Notes under the pieces: model-generated
What the model saw: the letters and a program-made list of their open reading frames with translations, nothing else
The model's database searches: none
What the model was told of the DNA's origin: nothing
Made by a program: the position numbers and the translations under genes
Part shown: positions 16,815 to 23,800 of the stretch, one piece after another
Numbering within the stretch: position 1 is the stretch's first letter
Layout: every line of letters begins with the position of its first letter
Source of the DNA: Flavobacteriales bacterium UBA3477
Lineage (GTDB): Bacteria; Bacteroidota; Bacteroidia; Flavobacteriales; Schleiferiaceae
Reading direction: 5' to 3'
Length of the DNA: 25,501 nt
NCBI GenBank assembly: GCA_002378005.1
Contig: DFQY01000026.1
Span: forward strand, 1-25,501

Positions 16815-18007
16815 ATGAAAAACTCGTGGTTTCACCTATCCGTTTTGGCCATATTGTTTGTCCTGCAGCCGGCTTATGCACAATGTGTGAAGAGCACGCC
16901 GTATTCTCAGGATTTTGAAGGGACGATTTTGGTCCCCCAAATCAACTGAAACAATAGTGGTTCCATCCCTAACTGTTGGACCCGTTTACAGACGAGTAAC
17001 AACTATCTGTGGATGGCTGGACCGCCAACTTTGGGTTCTCTAAACTCGGGGCCCGCGGATGATCATACCCCAGGTAATGGTGGGGGTTATGCCGTTGCGG
17101 AAGGTTGGTTCACCGGCGCCACTAGTACCAACGCCACCTTTACACATCTAGTTACACCAACCATTGATTTATCTAGCGATTCTTTGCCAAGGCTGATCTT
17201 CTATTACCACATGTACGGTTCAGATATTGATTTGTTGGATGTGCGTGTGCGAAAGGTGGGCACCAATATTTGAACCCAAATCCATACAGTGAATTCAACC
17301 ACTGCTTTGAATCAATTTAGCTCTTCGAATTCCGCTTGGCGCAAGCAGGTGGAGAGTTTGAGCAACTGGGTAGGGGATATCATTCAAATTCGTTTTTCTG
17401 CGAAACGAGATGTGAATTTTTCTTGGGTGACCAATTCTCGTATCAGCATCGACAACATTCTTGTGGAAATCAGCATACTTTCTCTAAGGATGTGGCCACG
17501 TTTGATGTGCCACAAGGTGATTTCAGTTTCAATATTGTTTCTACAGGCGCTAACGGGATGGTCGTGAATTTCTTCGCTTCCGCCACTGATGCTACGCAAT
17601 AAAATTGGTACTGGGCTGATGGAACCAACGATAAGGGCAATACACCAAACACGCAGCACACTTATGGTGTAATTACGTTGAATTATACAGTGAATTTATT
17701 CTTGATCAATGATTGTGGCGATTCAACCTTGGTGACACATAGCCTTACTGAGACTGGTATTGCGGATGCTGAGCGTCATTCGAGCATTTATCCTAACCCG
17801 GCACAAGGTGAACTCAATGTAGTCTTTGATCAGCCGGTATCAGATACCTTGTATTATTATGCTGCGACTGGAGCTTTATTGGGTCAATTGGAGGTGAATC
17901 ACGAAAGTTCACTCTTGCTTGATCTAAGTTCTTGGCCGAGCGGAACCTATTGGTTGCGTTGGCAAGGGGAGGAAGCGCAGTGGAATCAAAGTATCGTTAA
18001 GCCGTAA
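16815..18007 (+). pseudogene. Decayed T9SS cargo gene: signal peptide, MAM-like and PKD-like regions, type A sorting domain, with three stops and one frameshift
   Basis: Start ATG at 16815 gives a signal peptide (MKNSWFHLSVLAILFVLQPA, cleaved before CVKSTPYSQDFEG). The frame is then interrupted by TGA at 16947-16949 and TGA at 17271-17273, with homologous-looking protein continuing in the same frame after each (NNSGSIPNCWTR; TQIHTVNSTTALNQF). A one-base loss between about 17465 and 17475 shifts the frame: IDNILVE ends in one, and SKDVATFDVPQGDFSF continues in the other. A TAA at 17600-17602 then breaks a PKD-like stretch (ATDATQ, stop, NWYWADGT). The last ~75 codons (IYPNPAQGELNV ... SGTYWLRW) are an intact T9SS type A sorting domain. 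Both TGA codons stand where tryptophan is expected and the TAA where tyrosine is likely. TGA is a normal stop in neighbours, so recoding is unlikely. The ancestral product was about 397 residues, secreted by T9SS. Confidence 0.85.
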
Positions 18008-18025
18008 TCCGTGCGAGTCGGTGCT

Positions 18026-18033
18026 TATATTTG
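18026..18033 (+). promoter_or_regulatory. Candidate -7 element of accC
   Basis: TATATTTG perfectly matches the Bacteroidota consensus, 34 nt before the accC ATG at 18068. It lies inside an upstream extension of the accC reading frame (to 18011), which argues that the extension is untranslated and supports 18068 as the start. The context TTATATTTGTGG repeats the one before the cysteine desulfurase gene. Confidence 0.5.
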
Positions 18034-18067
18034 TGGTCTATCACTCTTTTGGGTAGCCCCCACGAAT

Positions 18068-19552
18068 ATGAAACAATTGACCAAAATCTTAGTCGCTAAC
18101 CGAGGTGAAATCGCCTTGCGCGTAATGCGGAGTGCCCGTGAAATGGGCATTAAAACAGTAGCCGTTTATTCTGAAGTTGACCGTCGTGCGCCGCATGTGC
18201 TGTTTGCAGATGAAGCGGTTTGCGTAGGACCAGCACCTTCATCGGAGAGTTACCTAAGAGGTACGGAGATTGTACGCCTTGCAAAAGAATTGGGCGTGGA
18301 TGGTATTCATCCGGGTTATGGTTTTTTGAGCGAAAATGCGGCTTTTGCTGCCGAGGTAGAGGCTGCAGGAATGACCTTTATTGGCCCCCGTACGTATGCC
18401 ATTGAAATCATGGGCGATAAGCTCAGTGCGAAGGATGCGGTCAAAGATTTTGATGTGCCATTGGTGCCTGGTTCGGAAGGTGAGGTGCAAGATGTTCAAG
18501 AGGCTTTAGCTATTGCCGAGTCTATCGGTTTTCCCGTGATGATTAAGGCCAGTGCCGGTGGCGGTGGTAAGGGAATGCGGATCGTGCATGAGGCAGCTGA
18601 CTTTGAGTCGCAGATGAAACGCGCCATTAGTGAGGCTACTAATAGCTTTGGGAATGGAGCGGTATTCGTTGAGAAATACATTCAGAACCCACGTCATATT
18701 GAAATTCAGGTTTTGGCAGATGAGCACGGTAATGTGGTGCATCTTTTTGAGCGTGAATGTTCCATTCAACGTCGCCACCAAAAGGTCATTGAGGAAGCGC
18801 CATCTGTGGTATTAACACCAGAATTACGAGAGGCTATGGGAACAGCGGCAGTGAATGTGGCTAAGGCCTGTGATTACCGCGGTGCAGGAACGGTAGAGTT
18901 TATTTTTGAGCCGGGTGGAACGTTCTACTTCTTGGAGATGAACACACGATTGCAGGTAGAGCACCCGGTGACGGAGCAGATTACAGGTGTGGACTTAGTC
19001 AAGGCCCAAATTCGTGTGGCACAGGGTGAAAAACTATGGTTTTCACAGGAGGATTTGAAGATACAAGGACATGCAATGGAGGTGCGTGTTTATGCCGAGA
19101 ATGCTGCAGAGAACTTCATGCCGGCAACCGGTACCTTGCGCGAATACAAGCGTCCACAAGGCTTGGGTATTCGAGTGGATGACGGTCTTGAGGAAGGCAT
19201 GGAAGTCAGTATTTATTATGATCCTATGATTGCGAAGCTCATCACCTTTGGAGCGGATCGTACCGAAGCCATAGCCCGAATGAAGCGTGCCATCAGCGAA
19301 TACAGAATATCTGGAGTGCAGACCACGTTGGATTTCGCGGATTACGTCATGGATCACGACGCTTTTGTTAGTGGGGATTTTGATACACATTTCGTAGAAA
19401 AATACTTTACACCTGACCTGTTGCAAGCGGATGATGCAGAGGTAGAATCCATTGGAGCTATGGCCTTGGCAAGTTTGTTGCAAGAGCAAAAGGGTCATCA
19501 AAAGATTCAAAAAAATGGAACGACCAGTCGCTGGAAAGCGAATCGTACTTAG
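18068..19552 (+). CDS. accC: Acetyl-/acyl-CoA carboxylase biotin carboxylase subunit (AccC)
   Basis: This ATP-grasp enzyme carboxylates biotin on its carrier protein, the first half-reaction of acetyl-CoA (or propionyl-CoA) carboxylase. From the ATG at 18068 it has 494 residues, starting MKQLTKILVANRGEIALRVM exactly as the family does; the frame runs further up to 18011 but that part has no family similarity. Visible features: the HPGYGFLSEN motif at 81-90, the ATP glycine loop AGGGGKGM at 163-170, the bicarbonate/ATP lysine K239, E277, and the catalytic EMNTRLQVEHP at 290-300 with E290, N292 and R294. The long C-terminal tail ending SRWKANRT is the longer Bacteroidota form (about 480-500 residues, against about 450 in E. 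coli). No accB or carboxyltransferase gene is adjacent, so which acyl-CoA it serves is open. Confidence 0.95.
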   Translation: MKQLTKILVANRGEIALRVMRSAREMGIKTVAVYSEVDRRAPHVLFADEAVCVGPAPSSESYLRGTEIVRLAKELGVDGIHPGYGFLSENAAFAAEVEAAGMTFIGPRTYAIEIMGDKLSAKDAVKDFDVPLVPGSEGEVQDVQEALAIAESIGFPVMIKASAGGGGKGMRIVHEAADFESQMKRAISEATNSFGNGAVFVEKYIQNPRHIEIQVLADEHGNVVHLFERECSIQRRHQKVIEEAPSVVLTPELREAMGTAAVNVAKACDYRGAGTVEFIFEPGGTFYFLEMNTRLQVEHPVTEQITGVDLVKAQIRVAQGEKLWFSQEDLKIQGHAMEVRVYAENAAENFMPATGTLREYKRPQGLGIRVDDGLEEGMEVSIYYDPMIAKLITFGADRTEAIARMKRAISEYRISGVQTTLDFADYVMDHDAFVSGDFDTHFVEKYFTPDLLQADDAEVESIGAMALASLLQEQKGHQKIQKNGTTSRWKANRT

Positions 19553-20189
19553 TCTGCTGCTATGGGCAATTGGGTGGACCTTGCAGGCGCAGGTTGATAC
19601 CTTATCACGCGTGAAGGATGCCAGTAGTCCTTTGGTGGGCCAATTAGTCATTGATGGCGATACTATTCCTTGGGCCGTATTGGACGAAATCTTATTCGTT
19701 CCAGCGCCGGCACTCAACGATTTTCAGGCGCGTCGACAGTATTACATGTTGATGAAGAAGGTGAAGCGCGTGTACCCATATGTGCGGGAGGCTGCGATGC
19801 GTATGGACAGCGTGAATATGAAGCTCGAAGGCATTGACGGGCGCCGCAAACGCAAGAAGTATGTGAAGGAATACCAAGACTTTTTAGAGGAACGCTTCGA
19901 ACCGGAGCTGCGTCGATTGACAAGAAGTGAAGGTCAGATCTTGAGTAAGCTCATCTATAGGGAGACCGGCACTAGTGTTTATGAGATCATCAAGACCTAT
20001 AGAAATGGGTTTTCGGCCAGATTCTGGTCGCTCACCGCATGGTGGTACGATATCGACTTGAAAAAGCCCTACGATCCAGTGGAGGATCCTGAAGATAAAT
20101 TGATCGAGAATATTCTGGTGCGGAAGTTCATTGCGGGGGAATTGGTCCCAGCAAGAGAAGAAGAGCGTCTCATGTATCAGGGTAAATAA
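19515..20189 (+). CDS. DUF4294 family secreted/periplasmic protein
   Basis: A 224-residue protein. I chose the ATG at 19515 because it gives a signal peptide (MERPVAGKRIVLSLLLWAIG, cleavage near LQAQ at 26); the open frame extends to 19452 but without similarity. The start lies inside accC, a 38-nt overlap, just after a run of seven A. The body is the DUF4294 domain: VIDGDTIPWAVLDEI at about 46-60, YYMLMKKVKRVYPYVREAA at about 76-94, a strongly basic RRKRKKYVKEY stretch, then LTRSEGQILSKLIYRETG and FWSLTAWWYDIDLKKPYDP. It is conserved in Bacteroidota, usually as a single gene, with no known activity. No lipobox cysteine follows the signal peptide, so it is probably periplasmic. The next gene follows after 45 nt. 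Confidence 0.88.
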   Translation: MERPVAGKRIVLSLLLWAIGWTLQAQVDTLSRVKDASSPLVGQLVIDGDTIPWAVLDEILFVPAPALNDFQARRQYYMLMKKVKRVYPYVREAAMRMDSVNMKLEGIDGRRKRKKYVKEYQDFLEERFEPELRRLTRSEGQILSKLIYRETGTSVYEIIKTYRNGFSARFWSLTAWWYDIDLKKPYDPVEDPEDKLIENILVRKFIAGELVPAREEERLMYQGK

Positions 20190-20222
20190 TCACTGAGCGC
20201 ATCAACAACGCGCGTATTTTCC

Positions 20223-20230
20223 TAAATTTC
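20223..20230 (+). promoter_or_regulatory. Candidate -7 element of the J-domain gene
   Basis: TAAATTTC, one mismatch from TAnnTTTG, followed by ATTC and the GTG start. It is the third case in this window of a -7-like box exactly 4 nt before a start codon. An overlapping alternative is TATTTTCC at 20215-20222. No good -33 TTG is seen. Confidence 0.3.
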
Positions 20231-20234
20231 ATTC

Positions 20235-21116
20235 GTGAAACTCGAACGCGCACTATCGATTATCGGTATGGACCGGCTGCCCAAGGATGAGGCGGAGCTC
20301 AATGCTGTATACAGGGAGTTGGCCAAAAAGCTGCACCCGGATGCGGGCGGGAGTGAGGCTGCCTTTCAGGAACTAGGCGGAGCGGTCGAGTATTTGAAAC
20401 GGGCGCTCTTGTTGTTGAACCAGCGCGTTCAAACTAAAGCACGTACGGAAGAGGCCTTGGCGAGGAAGCGTGCCATTTTACGTGAGCAAATGCTGCGTCG
20501 CAGGGCTAAGGAGGATAAATTACGCAACCAACAAGCCCAGAAGTGGACGATAGGACTCGCAGTGATACTTGGGGTGGTTGGGCTATGGTTCTTGGCACAA
20601 CCGAAGATCAATCACTGGATGATTCAACGGAATAGGGTAGAACGGATGGCGGAAGTTATTAGGCTTGATAATTACCGTACCTACACCATCGAGTGGACAT
20701 ACAAAGGAAAGCGCTTTGAGAAGGACATTAATGGCCGATTCATTGACGGTTCCTGGATTGTAGGGCCCGCAGGAATGCCCATGCTCCCGGGTGCGAAGTT
20801 TGTCGTGGCCTTCAACGCAGAGAACCCGAACTATTACGAGCTACTTGATCACTACATTCATACGGAAACGGCGGAGATCTATTTTTCGATGGTAAAAACC
20901 ACCTTAGCGGATTATATGGGCACCTTGGACCGTGATCCGGATGTGGTTTGCCTGTACTGGGCACTGTTGGACGAATACGGGGTGGACGGTATTGCCCATC
21001 TGCATTATAGGGAATTGCCCATGCGGAAGAATTGGTCCCATAATGAACGCACTTTCAACGCCTTAGCCGAATCTCCGCGCTTTCAAGAATTGTATAGAAG
21101 TTGTCGATTGCCATAG
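20235..21116 (+). CDS. Membrane-anchored J-domain (DnaJ-like) protein with unknown C-terminal domain
   Basis: A 293-residue protein starting with GTG. Residues 1-60 form a J domain: LAKKLHPDAGGSEAAFQELG contains the HPD motif (34-36) that stimulates Hsp70 (DnaK) ATPase, followed by an amphipathic helix. Residues 65-102 are a very basic helix (KARTEEALARKRAILREQML and onward). A single membrane helix lies at about 104-121 (WTIGLAVILGVVGLWFLA). The remaining ~170 residues carry a beta-rich region (TYTIEWTYKGKRFEKDING, FIVG-type strands) and an acidic C-terminal helical part, which I do not recognise. By the positive-inside rule the J domain faces the cytoplasm and the C terminus the periplasm. 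There is no G/F or zinc-finger region, so it is not classical DnaJ. Partner unknown. The neighbours are DUF4294 (45 nt upstream) and hisS (57 nt downstream). Confidence 0.8.
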   Translation: MKLERALSIIGMDRLPKDEAELNAVYRELAKKLHPDAGGSEAAFQELGGAVEYLKRALLLLNQRVQTKARTEEALARKRAILREQMLRRRAKEDKLRNQQAQKWTIGLAVILGVVGLWFLAQPKINHWMIQRNRVERMAEVIRLDNYRTYTIEWTYKGKRFEKDINGRFIDGSWIVGPAGMPMLPGAKFVVAFNAENPNYYELLDHYIHTETAEIYFSMVKTTLADYMGTLDRDPDVVCLYWALLDEYGVDGIAHLHYRELPMRKNWSHNERTFNALAESPRFQELYRSCRLP

Positions 21117-21138
21117 CGGCAAAGCCATCTTTATGCGG

Positions 21139-21146
21139 TATTTTTG
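21139..21146 (+). promoter_or_regulatory. Candidate -7 element of hisS
   Basis: TATTTTTG is a perfect TAnnTTTG match, 27 nt before the hisS ATG at 21174. It overlaps the TTG at 21144 that could otherwise be taken as an upstream start, supporting 21174 as the true start. The nearest upstream TTG is 28 nt away, longer than the usual spacing. Confidence 0.45.
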
Positions 21147-21173
21147 TGCAATAACAAACGTCAATCCGCGCCT

Positions 21174-22517
21174 ATGAAACCTTCTATAGCGAAAGGGACA
21201 AGAGATTTTTCAGCCGCTGAAGTACAGAAACGTGAACATATCATGAATGTGTTGCGCGAAGCGTTTGAATTGCGTGGTTTCGATCCTATTGAAACGCCGT
21301 CGTTTGAGAATCTCGAGACTTTGACGGGGAAATATGGCGAGGAAGGGGACCGATTAATTTTTAAAATCCTCCGCTCCGGCGATTTCACTTCAAAAATTGA
21401 CGATGGAGCTTGGGCAGGTAAAGACCCGAAAACACTTGGGGTAAAGGTTGCGGATAAGGCCTTGCGTTACGATTTAACGGTGCCTTTTGCCCGTTACGTG
21501 GTGCAGCACCAAAACGAGATAGCCTTTCCGTTCAAGCGCTACCAAATGCAACCGGTTTGGCGTGCCGACCGCCCACAAAAGGGGAGGTTCCGCGAGTTTT
21601 ATCAGTGCGATGCTGATGTAGTAGGTTCTGATAGTCTCTGGCAAGAGGTTGAGCTCGTACACTTGTACGATGCGGCATTCACCCAGCTGGGTTTGCCTAC
21701 GACCATAAAAATCAACAACCGTAAAATTTTAGCCGGAATGGCTGAGGTTTTGGGGATCAAGGACCAATTCATTTCCTTCACCGTGGCTATCGACAAACTG
21801 GATAAAGTAGGTCCACAAGGCGTGCTTGACGAGATGTCAAATCAAGTCATTAGCAGTGAGGCGGTTGTTCGTTTTGGGCAGTGGCTCGAGGCGGGGATGA
21901 CCCTGGATGCGCTCAAGGAAGTCTTGGCGGAATCTGAAGAAGGTAAGCTTGGATTGAAAGAATTAGAATTTGTTTTAACTAACTCAAAACCAGGTATTCA
22001 ATCCTCCAAGATTGAATTTGATTTTACTTTGGCGCGTGGCTTGAATTACTACACCGGAACCATCTTCGAAGTGGCGGCGGAAGGAGTGGCCATGGGTAGT
22101 GTAGGCGGCGGCGGCCGTTATGCAGATTTGACGAGCATCTTCGGACTGAAGAACACTTCAGGGGTTGGCATCAGTTTTGGTTTAGACCGCATTTATTTGT
22201 GTTTGGAAGAATTGGGTTTATTCCCAACCGAAGTGAGTGCACGCCCTGCAATCCTATTCGCAAATTTCGGAGAGTCAGAAGCGGTGTCGGCCTATCAATG
22301 GGTCACAAAGCTGGTCGGCCAAGGCGTTCGCGCCGAACTGTATCCAGATGCAGCTAAACTTAAGAAGCAGTTTGATTTTGCCGATAAAAAAGGCATCGTT
22401 CATATGGCCATGGTGGGCACGAATGAAATGGGCGCGGCAGCCATTCCTGTGAAGAATCTCAGTACGGGCGATCAAGAAGTAATGACTTTAGAGCAGATCG
22501 TTGCTCTGCTAGGCTAG
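21174..22517 (+). CDS. hisS: Histidyl-tRNA synthetase (HisS)
   Basis: Class II aminoacyl-tRNA synthetase that charges tRNA-His. From the ATG at 21174 it has 447 residues and starts MKPSIAKGTRDFSAAE, the family N terminus; the frame extends to a TTG at 21144 but the extra 10 residues have no similarity. Motif 2 is visible at about 121-146 (KRYQMQPVWRADRP, RFREFYQCD); the histidine-specific loop LARGLNYYTGTIFEV at 286-300; GGGGRYADL at 311-319; motif 3 GVGISFGLDRI at 330-340 with its catalytic arginine; and the C-terminal anticodon-binding domain from about 355 on. The sequence has the longer Bacteroidota form with the internal insert at about 74-90. Its last 9 nt overlap the convergent decarboxylase gene. 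Confidence 0.97.
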   Translation: MKPSIAKGTRDFSAAEVQKREHIMNVLREAFELRGFDPIETPSFENLETLTGKYGEEGDRLIFKILRSGDFTSKIDDGAWAGKDPKTLGVKVADKALRYDLTVPFARYVVQHQNEIAFPFKRYQMQPVWRADRPQKGRFREFYQCDADVVGSDSLWQEVELVHLYDAAFTQLGLPTTIKINNRKILAGMAEVLGIKDQFISFTVAIDKLDKVGPQGVLDEMSNQVISSEAVVRFGQWLEAGMTLDALKEVLAESEEGKLGLKELEFVLTNSKPGIQSSKIEFDFTLARGLNYYTGTIFEVAAEGVAMGSVGGGGRYADLTSIFGLKNTSGVGISFGLDRIYLCLEELGLFPTEVSARPAILFANFGESEAVSAYQWVTKLVGQGVRAELYPDAAKLKKQFDFADKKGIVHMAMVGTNEMGAAAIPVKNLSTGDQEVMTLEQIVALLG

Positions 22518-23786
22518 TCCCACAATTTTTTCCCAAAGTTTTGCATCGTTGTGCTCTGGTTTCATGAGCACACTACGTACTACTACGAGTTCGTCTTGGT
22601 CCCAATGGAGGGGCCATGGGCATTGCGCCGGGGCCAATTTTAAAAGCGCCAAATGCACGCCCGCCCGAGCCTGCTCCTCAAAAAACTCACGATTCTCCGC
22701 GCTCACTTCCGAGGCCTTTAACCCCTTTTTGCTGAATACGCAGATGTCTAGCGCGGGGTCCATCACCCAATATCCTTCGTCCTCCAATAATTGGGTCAAG
22801 CCGCGTGCGGCGGCGAGGCTATGCTCCAAGCGCTGAGCAAACTCATCGCCCTTCTTCAATGGGTATTTCTGTAATGTGGCCCACAGCGCCGCCGCTGCTG
22901 CACCCGGTCTGGAACACTCCAAGGTAATCTCGCCCAAATGGAGCTGGTCCGATGTGAAATACGTGTACGGGCTATCGTGCTTGTAAAACTTACCCTCTTT
23001 CGGATTCTTGAACAACACCGCACCACAACCATAGGGCTGCAGCCCGTGTTTGTGTGGATCTATTACGACTGAATCAGCCCGACCCAAAGCTGCAAAGGCC
23101 GATTCATCACAGTCCTCATTCAACGCACAGAGCTTGAAATACCCTCCGTAAGCGGCATCGGCATGGACGCGGGCGCCATAGACTCCGGCCAACTCCAGAA
23201 TATCATGCAGCGGGTCAACGGCGCCCATACCCGTGGTTCCCATCGTAGCGACGATGGTGGCGGTGCGGCCTGCGGCCGCGAGTATTTTCAATGCTTGCTC
23301 GAGCTGGACGAGATCCATACGGCCATGTTCATCGGCGCCGATGGCGCCGAATTCCATCCCCAACACCTCACTCATTCGCTGATGCGTGTAGTGACTTTGG
23401 GCGGAGGCGAGGACCTTAGTGGTGGGCTGGTTTTGGCGGGCGACCCATAGCGCCTCGAGGTTCGCGACGGTGCCACCGGAGGTGAGGTGCCCCAAGGGTT
23501 GATCGTACCCGATCATCGTTCCCAGGGCTTGTATACACTCCAGTTCAAGGGCAGAAGTGGCTCTACCGCCGTCCAGTGCATGGTTGTTTGGATTGATGAA
23601 ACTCGTCATCCAATGCGCCGCCTGGGCCAAGTGGTGCGGGGGTTTGATCATCTGACCGGCATATTCAGGTGCCGCATAAGGATAGTTGTCCTGTAGCTTT
23701 TGGGCTAAGGCGTCCAAGATTTCCCGGTCGCGGGCATCGAGGTCTAAGGAATTAAATTGTAATGTGGTGAGAAAGTTCCAATCCAT
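22509..23786 (-). CDS. PLP-dependent group II amino-acid decarboxylase family protein
   Basis: A 425-residue fold-type I PLP enzyme of the aromatic-L-amino-acid/glutamate/tyrosine decarboxylase group. Key features: GHLTSGGTVANLEAL (about 99-113) for phosphate binding, the cofactor-stacking histidine H132 in SAQSHYTHQR, TMGTTGMGAVDP at 181-192, the cofactor aspartate in HADAAYGG (D210), and the Schiff-base lysine K246 in DPHKHGLQPYG. The family carries out decarboxylation of an L-amino acid to an amine or, in some members, other PLP chemistry; the substrate (for example aspartate, tyrosine, tryptophan or 2,4-diaminobutyrate) cannot be decided from motifs. It is the third gene of a minus-strand run, 14 nt after the DASH cryptochrome. 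It ends in a 9-nt overlap with hisS. Confidence 0.88.
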   Translation of the reverse strand: MDWNFLTTLQFNSLDLDARDREILDALAQKLQDNYPYAAPEYAGQMIKPPHHLAQAAHWMTSFINPNNHALDGGRATSALELECIQALGTMIGYDQPLGHLTSGGTVANLEALWVARQNQPTTKVLASAQSHYTHQRMSEVLGMEFGAIGADEHGRMDLVQLEQALKILAAAGRTATIVATMGTTGMGAVDPLHDILELAGVYGARVHADAAYGGYFKLCALNEDCDESAFAALGRADSVVIDPHKHGLQPYGCGAVLFKNPKEGKFYKHDSPYTYFTSDQLHLGEITLECSRPGAAAAALWATLQKYPLKKGDEFAQRLEHSLAAARGLTQLLEDEGYWVMDPALDICVFSKKGLKASEVSAENREFFEEQARAGVHLALLKLAPAQCPWPLHWDQDELVVVRSVLMKPEHNDAKLWEKIVGLA

Positions 23787-23800
23787 GGTTGGAAATTACA

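Noticed and set aside
16947..17273. TGA codons read as tryptophan or selenocysteine (recoding)
   Set aside because: Intact neighbours (DUF368, DUF4159, methyltransferase) use TGA as their stop, the same gene also has a TAA and a frameshift, and no SECIS-like stem-loop was apparent; ordinary decay explains it.
18011..18067. Upstream 19-codon extension of accC
   Set aside because: It contains a perfect -7 element (18026-18033), and the conserved AccC N terminus starts at the ATG at 18068.
19043..19717. Minus-strand open frame of 224 codons antisense to accC and the DUF4294 gene
   Set aside because: It lies opposite two well-recognised genes, has unlike-protein composition (long Ser/Thr/His/Cys-rich stretches) and no family motif; it is a shadow of the coding strand.
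20190..20222. GCGC...GCGC followed by TATTTT as a terminator after the DUF4294 gene
   Set aside because: The possible stem is only 4-5 bp with an 8-base loop, and the T tract is short; too weak to call.
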